From the NCBI RefSeq assembly GCF_020400585.1, contig NZ_JAINVF010000004.1:248001-312000 (forward strand): a stretch of 64,000 nucleotides of DNA. The letters are read 5' to 3'. This document shows positions 9,653 through 19,900 of this stretch, piece after piece. The notes beneath the pieces were generated by a model. That model saw only the letters and a program-made list of their open reading frames with translations. It searched no databases and was not told where the DNA came from. Origin of the DNA: Streptomyces sp. NK08204. Its GTDB lineage: Bacteria; Actinomycetota; Actinomycetes; Streptomycetales; Streptomycetaceae. A program made the position numbers and the translations under genes. How positions within the stretch are numbered: the stretch's first letter is position 1; the number at the start of each line of letters is the position of its first letter.

Positions 9653-11242
9653 TCACCGCTGACGCAGCGCGAACCACAGCTCCATGCGTACGTCCATGTC
9701 GTCCAAGTCGGCGTCCAGCAGCGCCGCGCAGCGGGCGATCCGCTGTCGCACGGTGTTGCGGTGTACGCCCAGCGCCACCGCCGTACGGTCCCAACTGCCG
9801 TGCAGCGAGAGCCAGGTGCGCAGGGTCTCGGCCAGCTCGGGCCGGCCGAGCAGCGGCCCGAGCAGCGCACGGGCGTGCGCCTCGGCCTCCTGACACGGCA
9901 CCAACTCCGCGAGCCCGCGCCGGTGGTCGTGGCGTACCAGGGGCGTGCGGGTGGCACGGGCGCGGGCCAGGGCCCGTGCCGCCTGGGTGTCGGCGGCAGG
10001 CCACTCACGCGGGTCGGTGGCGGCGCTGACCCCGAGGGTCCAGCCGGGCTGCGGGGCGGGTTCCCGCCCGGCAGGCACCAGTACCCGTACGACGTCGTGC
10101 CCCAGGTCGACCAGCGCAGAGCCGAGCGCGGCGCCCAGCGCCGAGGCGGCGACGGCGTCCGGCGGCTGGGCCTCGCGCCGCGCGTGCACGACGAGCCACC
10201 GGCCCTCGCCGAGCAGCGGCGCGACCGACTCCGGCGCCGCGCCCAGCAACAGCCGCACCAGCGCGGAGGACCGCGCCGCGCCGGTGCCGCTGTGCTGCTC
10301 GCCGGTGAGCAGGGTGAGCAGCACGGCGGCGACGGAGGCGATGGTGTGGTCCCCCGGCTCCCGGCGTCCGGCGGCGACCCCGAGCACGAAGCCCTCGCCG
10401 GCGCCCAGGGCGTAGGCGGCGAGGTGGGTCTCGCCGAGGGTGTCGGTGGCGGAGGCAGGGGCGGGGCGGGGGGCCCCGGCACCGGTGCTGCCGTGCTGCG
10501 GGCCGCTCGGGCCGGGACGGTGGCCGTCCTGCGGGGTGCGGCCCGTCGCCGGTGCCGGCCGGTCCGGTCGCACCACGTCCGCCAGGGCCGCCAGGGCCTC
10601 GCCGGCCCCCTGCGCGGGCTCTCGTCCCGCTGCCGCGATCTCGGTGCCGTCGGGGCCGTAGAGCACGGCCCGGCCGCTCAGCCGCTGGGCCAGCCGGCGC
10701 AGTACGGAGGGGACCGGATCCGGTTGGGCGGCGGCGGAGGCGAGGCTCTGCTGGGCCTGCGTGACCCGGCGCAGCTCGGCCGTGCGGGCCTGGGCCATCA
10801 GCTGCCAGACGGCGCGGGCCACCCCGGAGAAGGTGGTCCGGGGCGGGACCTCCAGCAGCGGCAGTCCGTGCGCCTCGCAGGCGTCGACCAGGGCGCGGGG
10901 GACCGTGTCGTACACGGGCGCGACGCCGAAGCCGAGGGCCGCGCCACCGGCCGCGACGATCCGCGAGACGTAGTCGTCGAAGTAGCCGGGGCAGGCGCCC
11001 GAGACCGCGTCCTCGGGGATGTGGACCCCGGCCGTGAGCAGCAGCTCGCCGCCCAGCAGATACGGGTACGGGTCGGCCATCTCCGAGGCGTGCGCCCAGT
11101 GGACGGCGATGTCCGGGTCGGTGGGGCCCGCGAGCCGGCGCAGGGCGAGATCCTCGCGGGCAAGCAGCGCCGAGAGCGGGACCGGTGGGGTCGGTGGGAC
11201 AGCTGGGGTGATCGTTTCCGGCATGGTGTGCGTTCCCTCCAT
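9653..11242 (-). CDS. PucR-family transcriptional regulator
   Basis: 529-residue regulator: an N-terminal PucR sensory domain (ALLAREDLALRRLAG at residue ~25 onward), a central GGDEF-like/CdaR-type region, and a C-terminal PucR helix-turn-helix (GSWDRTAVALGVHRNTVRQR near the end). ATG 11242 has GGGAGG at good spacing; an internal ATG 11224 is an alternative. It is divergent from agmatinase with only 100 bases between starts. PucR proteins commonly activate adjacent nitrogen-catabolic genes, so control of the agmatinase/ThDP genes is the simplest inference. Confidence 0.93.
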   Translation of the reverse strand: MEGTHTMPETITPAVPPTPPVPLSALLAREDLALRRLAGPTDPDIAVHWAHASEMADPYPYLLGGELLLTAGVHIPEDAVSGACPGYFDDYVSRIVAAGGAALGFGVAPVYDTVPRALVDACEAHGLPLLEVPPRTTFSGVARAVWQLMAQARTAELRRVTQAQQSLASAAAQPDPVPSVLRRLAQRLSGRAVLYGPDGTEIAAAGREPAQGAGEALAALADVVRPDRPAPATGRTPQDGHRPGPSGPQHGSTGAGAPRPAPASATDTLGETHLAAYALGAGEGFVLGVAAGRREPGDHTIASVAAVLLTLLTGEQHSGTGAARSSALVRLLLGAAPESVAPLLGEGRWLVVHARREAQPPDAVAASALGAALGSALVDLGHDVVRVLVPAGREPAPQPGWTLGVSAATDPREWPAADTQAARALARARATRTPLVRHDHRRGLAELVPCQEAEAHARALLGPLLGRPELAETLRTWLSLHGSWDRTAVALGVHRNTVRQRIARCAALLDADLDDMDVRMELWFALRQR

Positions 11243-11342
11243 CCCGTACCTCCCGAATGGATGAAACGTACACTTCGCGGTCGTGTCGCGGCCACTTAGT
11301 GTCGAGAGTGGTCACCCGCGTGAGAAGGAAGGTTTTCGCACC

Positions 11343-12311
11343 ATGAACGGCAACGAGACGCCCCGCGGCCCCGTCGACTCCTCCCGCGTCCCGCGGTACG
11401 CCGGCCCCGCGACCTTTGCCCGGCTGCCCCGCCTGGACGAGGTCGGCACCGCCGACGTCGCCGTGATCGGCGTGCCGTTCGACTCCGGTGTCTCGTACCG
11501 GCCGGGCGCCCGCTTCGGCGGCAACGCCATCCGCGAGGCGTCCCGGCTGCTGCGCCCCTACAACCCGGCGCAGGACGCCTCCCCCTTCGCGCTCGCGCAG
11601 GTGGCCGACGGCGGCGACATCGCCGTGAACCCCTTCAACATCAACGAGGCGGTCGAGACCGTCGAGGCCGCCGCCGACGACCTCCTCGGCACCGGCGCCC
11701 GCCTGATGACCCTGGGCGGCGACCACACCATCGCCCTGCCGCTGCTGCGCTCGGTGGCGAAGAAGCACGGCCCGGTGGCCCTGCTCCACTTCGACGCCCA
11801 CCTGGACACCTGGGACACGTACTTCGGCGCCGAGTACACCCACGGCACCCCGTTCCGCCGCGCGGTCGAGGAGGGCATCCTCGACACCTCTGCGCTGTCC
11901 CACGTCGGCACCCGCGGCCCGCTGTACGGCAAGCAGGACCTGACGGACGACGAGAAGATGGGCTTCGGCATCGTCACCTCCGCCGACATCTACCGCCGCG
12001 GCGCCGACGAGGTCGCCGACCAGCTCCGCCAGCGCATCGGCGACCGCCCGCTCTACATCTCCATCGACATCGACTGCCTCGACCCGGCCCACGCGCCCGG
12101 CACCGGCACGCCCGAGGCGGGCGGCATGACCTCCCGCGAGCTGCTGGAGATCCTGCGCGGCCTGGCGTCGTGCAACCTGGTCTCCGCGGACGTCGTGGAG
12201 GTGGCCCCGGCCTACGACCACGCCGAGATCACCTCGGTCGCGGCTTCCCACACGGCATACGAACTGACCACCATCATGAGCCGCCAGATCGCGGCGGCCC
12301 GCACCGCCTGA
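11343..12311 (+). CDS. speB: Agmatinase / ureohydrolase
   Basis: 322-residue arginase-family ureohydrolase, removing urea from agmatine or another guanidino compound. The binuclear Mn centre is complete: [21 protein letters not shown] (DAHxD) and [22 protein letters not shown] (DxDxxDP). The start follows AAGGAAGG. The next gene, a ThDP enzyme, begins 23 bases after the stop. Substrate specificity in this family is unreliable from sequence; guanidinobutyrate is a real alternative given the context. Confidence 0.92.
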   Translation: MNGNETPRGPVDSSRVPRYAGPATFARLPRLDEVGTADVAVIGVPFDSGVSYRPGARFGGNAIREASRLLRPYNPAQDASPFALAQVADGGDIAVNPFNINEAVETVEAAADDLLGTGARLMTLGGDHTIALPLLRSVAKKHGPVALLHFDAHLDTWDTYFGAEYTHGTPFRRAVEEGILDTSALSHVGTRGPLYGKQDLTDDEKMGFGIVTSADIYRRGADEVADQLRQRIGDRPLYISIDIDCLDPAHAPGTGTPEAGGMTSRELLEILRGLASCNLVSADVVEVAPAYDHAEITSVAASHTAYELTTIMSRQIAAARTA

Positions 12312-12334
12312 CGCTCCCGAGGACAGGCCGAGCA

Positions 12335-14026
12335 GTGACGCACGACCACGACCAGGTGCTCCGTCCGACGCCCGCGCGGACGCAGGCCGCGCTCGGCCCT
12401 GCGCGGACCGGTGCGGACCTGGTCGTGGAGACCCTGGCCGGACTGGGTGCCACGACGGTCTTCGGTCTGCCCGGCCAGCATGCGCTGGGCATGTTCGACG
12501 TCCTGCACCGCTCGTCACTGCGTTACGTCGGCCTCCGGGTGGAGAACAACGCGGGCTTCGCGGCGGACGCGTACGGCCGCATCACGGGCGAGGCGGCGCC
12601 GCTGCTGCTGTCGACGGGCCCGGGGGCGCTGACGTCCCTGGCCGCGCTCCAGGAGGCGGCAGCCGCCTCGGCCCCCGTCCTGGCGATCAGCAGCCAGATC
12701 CCGACGGCGGGCCTGGACGGTGGCCGGCACGGCTATCTCCACGAACTCCCGGACCAGGCGGCCTCGTTCCGCCGGGTGGTCAAGTCGGTCCGCACGGTCC
12801 GCGCCCAGTCCCAGATCCCCTCGGCGATCGCGGAGGCCTGGAAGTCGGCGCTGACGGCTCCGCACGGACCGGTATGGGTGGAGATCCCGCAGGACGTGTT
12901 GCTCGCCGAGACGGGCCTGCCGGTGGTGACGGCACCGGACGCGACCCCCGACGACCTGCTTCCGCGCCCCGAACTGACGGCCCTGGCGGCGCGCCTGCTG
13001 TCGGACGCCGCCCGCCCGGCGGTGATCGCGGGCGGCGGAGTCGTCCGCTCGGACGCGTCGGGAAAGCTCCGGCAACTGGCCGAGAAGCTGAACGCGCCGG
13101 TGGTGACGACCTTCGGCGGCAAGGGTGCGTTCCCCTGGGAACACCCCCTCTCCCTCCAGTCCTGGCTGGAGGACCGCCACACCACTGACTTCCTGGAGGA
13201 CGCGGACGTACTCCTGGTGGTGGGCTCGGGACTGGGTGAACTCTCCTCCAACTACCACACGTTCAAGCCGCGCGGCCGACTGGTCCAGATCGAGGCGGAC
13301 CTCGGCAAACTGGAGTCCAACCACCCGGCCCTGGGCATCCACGCGGACGCCCGCCCGGCCCTCCAGGCCCTGCTGGAGGCAGTGGAACCGAGGCAGGACG
13401 ACCGGGCCCCCGAGCGGGTGCGGGACCTGCTGTCGAAGGTGTCGGCGCGCATAGCCTCCCAGGAACTGACCCTCGAACAGGACCTGTTGGCCTCGATCCG
13501 CCGAGCCCTCCCGTCCGCCTCTCCCTCCTTCTGGGACATGACGATCCTGGCGTACTGGGCCTGGTCGGCCTTCGACGCGCAGGGCCCCAACACCATGCAC
13601 TCGGCGCAGGGCGCGGGCGGTCTCGGTTACGCCTTCCCGGCGGCACTCGGCGCGGCGGTCGCGGACCCGGCCCGCCCGGTCCTCGCCGTCTCCGGCGACG
13701 GCGGAGCCCTCTACTCCATCGCCGAACTGGCGACGGCGAGGCAGCACGACCTGAACGTCACCTGGCTGATCGTCGACGACGGCGGCTACGGCATCCTCCG
13801 CGAGTACATGACGGACGCCTTCGGCCGGACCATGGCAGCAGCAACAGAACTGACCGGCCCCGACTACGTGGCCCTGGCCCGGTCCTTCGGCGTCCCCGGC
13901 GTCCGTACGACCCCCGAGTCCCTGGAGGCGGACCTGACGAGGGCACTGTCGACCCCGGGCCCCTCGGTGGTCGTACTCCCGGCGGTCCTGCGGATGTTCG
14001 CGCCCACGCACCTGGACCGAGGCTGA
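12335..14026 (+). CDS. Thiamine diphosphate-dependent enzyme (acetolactate synthase-like)
   Basis: 563-residue ThDP enzyme with all three domains. The N-terminal Pyr domain has FGLPGQHALGMFD and RVENNAGFAADAYGR with the activating Glu; the middle domain has GGGVVRSDASGK; the C-terminal PP domain has SGDGGALYSIAEL. The metal motif ends VDDGGYG, where NN or ND is usual, so Asp replaces the common Asn ligand. GTG 12335 was chosen as the first start after agmatinase. It may act on a 2-keto acid from arginine/agmatine breakdown (inference from speB and PucR). True acetolactate synthase is less likely, as no small subunit gene is adjacent. The stop is 1 base from the convergent neighbour. Confidence 0.85.
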   Translation: MTHDHDQVLRPTPARTQAALGPARTGADLVVETLAGLGATTVFGLPGQHALGMFDVLHRSSLRYVGLRVENNAGFAADAYGRITGEAAPLLLSTGPGALTSLAALQEAAAASAPVLAISSQIPTAGLDGGRHGYLHELPDQAASFRRVVKSVRTVRAQSQIPSAIAEAWKSALTAPHGPVWVEIPQDVLLAETGLPVVTAPDATPDDLLPRPELTALAARLLSDAARPAVIAGGGVVRSDASGKLRQLAEKLNAPVVTTFGGKGAFPWEHPLSLQSWLEDRHTTDFLEDADVLLVVGSGLGELSSNYHTFKPRGRLVQIEADLGKLESNHPALGIHADARPALQALLEAVEPRQDDRAPERVRDLLSKVSARIASQELTLEQDLLASIRRALPSASPSFWDMTILAYWAWSAFDAQGPNTMHSAQGAGGLGYAFPAALGAAVADPARPVLAVSGDGGALYSIAELATARQHDLNVTWLIVDDGGYGILREYMTDAFGRTMAAATELTGPDYVALARSFGVPGVRTTPESLEADLTRALSTPGPSVVVLPAVLRMFAPTHLDRG

Positions 14027-14027
14027 C

Positions 14028-14621
14028 TCACCCGGCAGCGGTGGTGAGGCTCGCCATCGTGTGGCCGGTGGTGTCCGTGACGGTGATGCTGTGGACGAAG
14101 TTGTGCTTGCCGTTGTTGTTCTTCGGTCCGCTGGGCAGCGGGCTGGTGGCGTACCAGGCGCCCCAGCCGGGCTGCCCGGCCAGCCGGACGATGTGTCCGG
14201 TCACCGTGCCCTTGTCGGTGACGACCTTCACGCCGGCCGCGTCGCCCTTGCCGTGGCAGATCCCGGACAGGAAGTAGCGTCCCTGGACGGGTTCGGCCTG
14301 CAGGCTCACGTCGGGATGGCTCATGTCCAGGTTGCCGTCGGCGGTGCTGCGGAACTGGTCGGCCTGGGTGGGCGTGGACCAGTGCTTGCCGTCCTCGGTC
14401 AGCCACAGCTGGACCTGCGGCATGACCTGCACGCGTTCGCCGGGCGCCACCACCCGCACCGGCGCAGCCGGCTTGGCAGCGCGGGCCGAGGTGGGTGCCC
14501 CGGCCTTGGCTGCGGTGGCGGCCGCGGTCCTGGCCGGGGTGAAGGCCTGCGCCATCGTGGGCACCCCCACCACCGCCGCCGCGACCGCGGCGGCCGCCAC
14601 ATACTTCTTGATCCGTGTCAT
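14028..14621 (-). CDS. Secreted protein of unknown function
   Basis: 197-residue exported protein. ATG 14621 follows AAGGAG at 9 bases. A Sec signal (TRIKKYVAAAAVAAAVVGVP, cleavage after AQA) leads into an Ala/Lys-rich linker, then a domain with LWLTEDGKHWSTPTQADQF and SGICHGKGDAAGVKV. The single Cys region and repeated TDTTGHT-like turns suggest a beta-rich extracellular domain, but I recognise no family. It is convergent with the ThDP gene with a 1-base gap, and divergent from the serine hydrolase. Confidence 0.75.
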   Translation of the reverse strand: MTRIKKYVAAAAVAAAVVGVPTMAQAFTPARTAAATAAKAGAPTSARAAKPAAPVRVVAPGERVQVMPQVQLWLTEDGKHWSTPTQADQFRSTADGNLDMSHPDVSLQAEPVQGRYFLSGICHGKGDAAGVKVVTDKGTVTGHIVRLAGQPGWGAWYATSPLPSGPKNNNGKHNFVHSITVTDTTGHTMASLTTAAG

Positions 14622-14846
14622 GGACGAAACTCCTTGCGGATTGGGTCGGACAAGGGGGAGGGCGCCTCTCCGCCCTCCTGAACCCCCTCCGCCGCGAACC
14701 CGGATGACACAGACCGCAGAATTTCTTCCCGGCCGCCGACCTGCGCACTCGAAGCAGCGTGCAACCATCGGCCGGCGTGGCGAGTCAAGGGAGGCGGCTG
14801 CGCGCCTTGTGCAGCCGTGTCGTCTCACCAGGGACGGGGAAACTCC

Positions 14847-15776
14847 ATGACTCGCCACACGTCCCGGCGGGCCCGGGTGCTCGGTGCCGGGCTTGCCGCC
14901 GCGGTCTTCGTACCGTCCGTGGCCGCCGCCACCCCGGCCGCCGCGGCCACGCCGACCGTCAGTTGTACGTCCGCCAAGGCGGGCCTCGCCGCCAAGTTGC
15001 AGAAGGACATCACCGCCGCACTCGCCAACCGCAGGGGCACCGTAGCCGTCGGTGTCTACGACCGGGTCACGAAGACCACGTGCACCCTGCGGTCCACCTA
15101 CTCCTACGACTCCGCCAGCGTCGTCAAGGTCACCGTCCTCGCCACGCTGCTGTGGGACGCGAAGAAGCACAACCGGTACCTGACCGACCGTGAGGTCACC
15201 CTCACCCGCGCCATGATCACACAGTCGGACAACAGCGCGACCACCACGCTGTGGAAGCAGCTCGGGCTGACGAAGATCAAGGGCTTCCTGGCCGCCGCCG
15301 GGATGACGCGGACCGTGCCGGGCGCGAACGGCTACTGGGGTCTGACCCAGATCAACGTCACCGACGAGCAGAAGCTGCTCAAGCTGATCACCGCCAGGAA
15401 CACCGTCCTGAGCGACAACTCCCGCGCGTACACCCTGAAGCTGATGAGCCAGGTCATCTCCTCGCAGCGCTGGGGCACGCCCGCGGGGGCGCCGTCCACC
15501 GTGACCGTGCACGTCAAGAACGGCTGGCTGCCGCGCGCCACGCACGGCTGGCGGGTGCACAGCGTCGGCACCTTCAACGGCAACGGCCACGACTACATGA
15601 TGACCGTGCTCACCTGGGACAACAGCACCATGGACTACGGCGTCAACACCATCCAGGCCGTGGCGAAGGTCATCCACAAGGACCTCGTCCCGACCACGTC
15701 CACCGCCACCGCCCTGCGCTACACGCCGACGCTCACGCCGACCGAGGCGATCCCCCCGGTGCCCAGGGGCGGCTGA
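14847..15776 (+). CDS. Exported serine hydrolase, class A beta-lactamase-like
   Basis: 309-residue exported protein with the penicillin-recognising fold. Signal peptide about residues 1-34 (AAAATP cleavage region). Catalytic elements are in order: S91-x-x-K94 (SVVK), S127-D-N (SDNSAT) and KNG around residue 226 in place of KTG/KSG. An early Cys pair (C40, C79) may form a disulfide. No class A omega-loop ExxxN could be placed with confidence, so it may be a peptidase or esterase-type relative rather than a true beta-lactamase. The C-terminus is an unusual Thr/Pro-rich tail. ATG 14847 gives the cleanest signal. Confidence 0.82.
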   Translation: MTRHTSRRARVLGAGLAAAVFVPSVAAATPAAAATPTVSCTSAKAGLAAKLQKDITAALANRRGTVAVGVYDRVTKTTCTLRSTYSYDSASVVKVTVLATLLWDAKKHNRYLTDREVTLTRAMITQSDNSATTTLWKQLGLTKIKGFLAAAGMTRTVPGANGYWGLTQINVTDEQKLLKLITARNTVLSDNSRAYTLKLMSQVISSQRWGTPAGAPSTVTVHVKNGWLPRATHGWRVHSVGTFNGNGHDYMMTVLTWDNSTMDYGVNTIQAVAKVIHKDLVPTTSTATALRYTPTLTPTEAIPPVPRGG

Positions 15777-15800
15777 CCACCTTTCACGAAGACGGCCCCT

Positions 15801-15832
15801 GGCCGTCACCGGTCCGCACTACGGTGACGGCC
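15801..15832. promoter_or_regulatory. 11-bp perfect inverted repeat abutting a start codon
   Basis: GGCCGTCACCG (15801-15811) and CGGTGACGGCC (15822-15832) form a perfect stem with a 10-base loop. The next gene's ATG is at 15833, directly after it. It could be the terminator of the serine hydrolase, an operator, or a structure hiding the ribosome site of the downstream gene. Confidence 0.7.
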
Positions 15833-16879
15833 ATGCGCCTGAGAACCCAACTCGCCCTCCTCACCGCCGGCCTGGCGGCGGTCACCAGTCTCGCTGCCGC
15901 CGGGCCCGCCACAGCCGATGCCGGCGCGGACCGTTCCAGCGCCGGCCAGGCCTGTTCGCCCACCGTCGCCATCGACCGCTTCTCCGACGCGCTCGACAAG
16001 ACGACGTACGACGGCACCTTCGTCGGCAACTTCTCCGCGCTCGCGGTGGACCGGGACGGCTCGCTCGCCGCGCTGGAGGACCGGTCGTCCCTCTTCAGCC
16101 TGGACCCGGCGACCCTGCAGCCGAAGTCGGCCCTCCACCTCGCCGACGAGCAGGGCGCCGACCTCGACTCGGAGGGACTGGTCGTCGACCGCGACGGCAC
16201 CTGGCTGATCAGCTCCGAGACCGAGCCGTCCGTGCGGCGTTACTCGCGGGACGGAAGGATCCTCGACCGGCTCCCGGTGCCCTCCTCCCTGCTCGTCGCC
16301 CCGGCCGGCCGCGCCCTCGGCAACAAGACCTTCGAGGGCCTGACCCTGCTGCCCGGCGGGCACACCCTGCTGGCGTCCATGGAGTACTCGATCGCGGGGG
16401 ACAGCGCGGGCATCGTCCGCTTCCAGACCTGGGAGCGCACCGAGGACAACCACTTCCGGCTCTCCGCCCAGTACGCCTACCGCACCGACACCCCCTTCCT
16501 CGGCGTCCCGGAGGTCCAGGCCACCCCCGACGGCCGCCTCCTCGTCCTGGAGCGCGGATTCACCCAGGGCGTCGGCAACACCGTCCGCCTCTACCTGGCC
16601 GACCTCCGCCACGCCACGGACACCAGCGGCATCGAGAACCTGACCGGGCAGCCGGACGTCCAGCTGATCCGCAAGACCCGCCTCGCCGACATCGCCGACT
16701 GCCCCAGCCTGGGAGCGACCGCCCGGCAGCCCCAGCCCAACCCGCTGCTGGACAACATCGAGGGCATGACGATCACGGGCCGTGACCACACCGGTCGCCT
16801 GCGGGTCCTGCTGGTGAGCGACGACAACCAGAACCAGGCGCAGACGACCCGGTTCTACTACCTCCGGGTGCGCGTCTGA
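15833..16879 (+). CDS. Exported esterase-like/phytase-like beta-propeller protein
   Basis: 348-residue exported protein. Signal peptide residues ~1-28 (RLRTQLALLTAGLAAVTSLA; ATADA cleavage). The body matches the phytase-like esterase propeller family: FSALAVDRDGSLAALEDRS, LDSEGLVVDRDGTWLISSE, FEGLTLLPGGHTLLASME and a closing DNIEGMTITGRDH, each a calcium/metal-type loop. The substrate is probably an extracellular phosphoester or unknown. The ATG is immediately preceded by an 11-bp inverted repeat with no free Shine-Dalgarno, so translation may be structure-controlled or leaderless. Confidence 0.8.
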   Translation: MRLRTQLALLTAGLAAVTSLAAAGPATADAGADRSSAGQACSPTVAIDRFSDALDKTTYDGTFVGNFSALAVDRDGSLAALEDRSSLFSLDPATLQPKSALHLADEQGADLDSEGLVVDRDGTWLISSETEPSVRRYSRDGRILDRLPVPSSLLVAPAGRALGNKTFEGLTLLPGGHTLLASMEYSIAGDSAGIVRFQTWERTEDNHFRLSAQYAYRTDTPFLGVPEVQATPDGRLLVLERGFTQGVGNTVRLYLADLRHATDTSGIENLTGQPDVQLIRKTRLADIADCPSLGATARQPQPNPLLDNIEGMTITGRDHTGRLRVLLVSDDNQNQAQTTRFYYLRVRV

Positions 16880-16928
16880 CCGTGCGGTCGTTTGTTGCAG
16901 AGGGATGAAATCCGGTCCCCTGGGCGTT

Positions 16929-16965
16929 GGTGCCTTCCGGCAGAGCAGGACCGACGGAAGGCACC
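16929..16965 (+). promoter_or_regulatory. Hairpin covering the ribosome site of the ABC exporter gene
   Basis: GGTGCCTTCCG (16929-16939) pairs perfectly over 11 bp with CGGAAGGCACC (16955-16965). The second arm contains GGAAGG, the Shine-Dalgarno of the GTG start at 16969. The mRNA could therefore hide its own ribosome site; a protein operator is the alternative. Confidence 0.65.
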
Positions 16966-16968
16966 AGC

Positions 16969-19900
16969 GTGGCAGCGCAACGGGGATGGGCACGGAGACT
17001 GGCGGGATACGCCTGGCGATATCCGAAGGACGTCGTCCTCGCTCTCGGCTCCTCCCTCGGCGGCATGGCCGTCATGGCCGTCGTACCGCTGATCACCAAG
17101 GTGATCATCGACGATGTGATCGGCCACCACAGCCGCGCGATGGGCCCCTGGGCCGGCGCCCTGATCGCCGCCGCCGTCCTCGTGTACGCGTTCACCTACA
17201 TCCGCCGCTACTACGGCGGCCGTCTCGCCCTCGACGTCCAGCACGACCTGCGGACCGAGATGTACGGCACGATCACCCGGCTCGACGGCCGCCGCCAGGA
17301 CGAGCTGTCCACCGGCCAGGTCGTCGGCCGGGCCACCAGCGACCTCCAGCTGATCCAGGGTCTGCTGTTCATGCTCCCGATGACCATCGGGAACGTCCTG
17401 CTCTTCCTCATCTCCCTGGCGATCATGGCGTGGCTGTCGGTGCCGCTCACCCTGGTCGCCCTCGCCGTCGCCCCCGCTCTCGGCTGGATAGCCAGGCGCA
17501 GCCGCAGCAAACTGCACCCCGCCACCTGGTACGCGCAGGCCCAGGCCGCCGCCGTGGCCGGTGTGGTCGACGGCGCCGTGAGCGGCGTCCGCGTGGTGAA
17601 GGGGTTCGGGCAGGAGGACCAGGAGACCGGCAAGCTCCGGGCGGTCAGCCGGCGGCTCTTCGCCGGGCGGCTGCGCACCATACGCCTGAACAGCACCTAC
17701 ACCCCGGCCCTGCAGGCCGTCCCCGCGCTCGGCCAGGTGGCCATGCTGGCGCTCGGCGGCTGGCTGGCGGTGCGCGGGCACATCACGCTCGGCACCTTCG
17801 TCGCCTTCTCCACTTATCTCGCCCAGCTGGTCGGTCCGGTCCGCATGCTGGCGATGGTCCTCACGGTCGGCCAGCAGGCCCGCGCCGGCACCGAGCGTGT
17901 CCTGGAGCTGATCGACACGGAGCCGACCATGAAGGACGGCACCAGGACGCTGCCCGCCGACGCCCCCGCCACCGTCGAGTTCGACGACGTGTCCTTCGGC
18001 TACGACCACGAGCGGCCCGTGCTGGAGGGGCTCAGCTTCCGGATCCGGCCCGGTGAGACCCTCGCCGTCGTCGGTTCCTCCGGCTCCGGCAAGTCCACGC
18101 TCTCCCTGCTCCTGCCGCGCTTCTACGACGTCACGCACGGCGCGGTCCTGGTCGGCGGGCACGACGTGCGCGAGCTGACCCTGGACTCGCTCAGGGCCGC
18201 GATCGGACTCGTCCCGGAGGACTCCTTCCTCTTCTCCGACACCGTCCGCGCCAACATCGCCTACGGCCGCCCGGACGCCACCCAGGAGGAGATCGAGGCC
18301 GCCGCCCGCGCCGCCCAGGCGGACCGGTTCATCACCGAGCTGCCCGAGGGCTACGACACCAAGGTCGGCGAGCACGGCCTGACCCTCTCCGGCGGCCAGC
18401 GCCAGCGCATGGCGCTCGCCCGCGCCCTGCTCACCGACCCGCGCCTGCTGGTCCTGGACGACGCCACCTCCGCCGTGGACGCCCGCGTGGAGCACGAGAT
18501 CCACGAGGCCCTCAAGCACGTCATGGCGGGCCGCACCACCCTCCTGATCGCCCACCGCCGTTCCACCCTGAACCTGGCCGACCGCATCGCCGTCCTCGAC
18601 GGGGGACGGCTCGCCGACCTCGGCACCCACGAGGAACTCCAGGAGCGCTCCGCCCTCTACCGCCGGCTGCTCACCGACCCCGACGAGCTGGGCGGCGTCT
18701 CCCCGGGCCACGCCCTGCCGCCCGCGCCGCAGGAGGACACCAGCGTCCGCGAGGAGCTGGACGCCGAGTTCGACGCCGAGCGCGGTCTCACCCCGCGGCT
18801 GTGGACCGGTGACCGCGAGGCCAAGAACGCCGAGGACCCGGCCCTTTCCGGCTCCCCGGCCACCCCGGAGCTGCTCGCCCAGGTCGCGGCGCTGCCCCCC
18901 GCCACCGACACCCCGGACATAGACGAGGCCGGCGCGGTCCGCCCCGAGGAGTCGTACGGCCTGCGGCGCCTGCTGGCCGGCTTCGGCCTGCCCCTTCTGC
19001 TCAGCCTGCTGCTGGTGGCGTTGGACGCGGGCGCCGGTCTGCTGCTGCCGGTGCTGATCCGGCACGGCATCGACCAGGGCGTCACCAGGATGGCGCTGGG
19101 TGCCGTGTGGGTGGCGTCCCTGCTGGGCCTGCTCACCGTGCTGGTGCAGTGGGCGGCCCAGATCGGCGAGACCCGGATGACCGGCCGTACCGGCGAACGC
19201 GTGCTGTACGCGCTGCGGCTGAAGATCTTCGCCCAGCTGCAGCGGCTCGGCCTCGACTACTACGAGCGCGAGCTGACCGGCCGGATCATGACCCGGATGA
19301 CGACCGACGTGGACGCCCTGTCCACCTTCTTGCAGACCGGCCTGGTCACGGCGTTCGTCTCGGTCGTCACGTTCTTCGGCATCATGGTCGTGCTGCTGGT
19401 GATCGACGTACAGCTCGCCCTCGTCGTGTTCACCACCCTGCCGCCGCTGATCATTGCCACGGTCTTCTTCCGCCGGGCGAGCGTGAAGGCGTACGAACTC
19501 GCCCGTGAACGCGTGTCGTCGGTCAACGCCGATCTCCAGGAGTCGGTGGCCGGGCTCAGGATCGTGCAGGCCTTCCGGCGGGAACGGGACGGCGGGCTGC
19601 GGTTCGCCGAGCGCAGCGACAGCTACCGGCGCGCCCGCATCCGCGGCCAGTGGCTGATATCCGTCTACTTCCCGTTCGTGCAGCTGCTGTCCTCGGTGGC
19701 CGCGGCGTCCGTGCTGATCGTGGGCGCGCACCGGGTGCAGGCGGCCACGCTGACCACGGGTGCGCTGGTGGCTTACCTGCTCTACATCGATCTGTTCTTC
19801 GCGCCCGTCCAGCAGCTCTCCCAGGTCTTCGACGGCTACCAGCAGGCGACCGTCTCGCTGGGCCGCATACAGGAGCTGCTGCGCGAGCCGACGTCCACGA

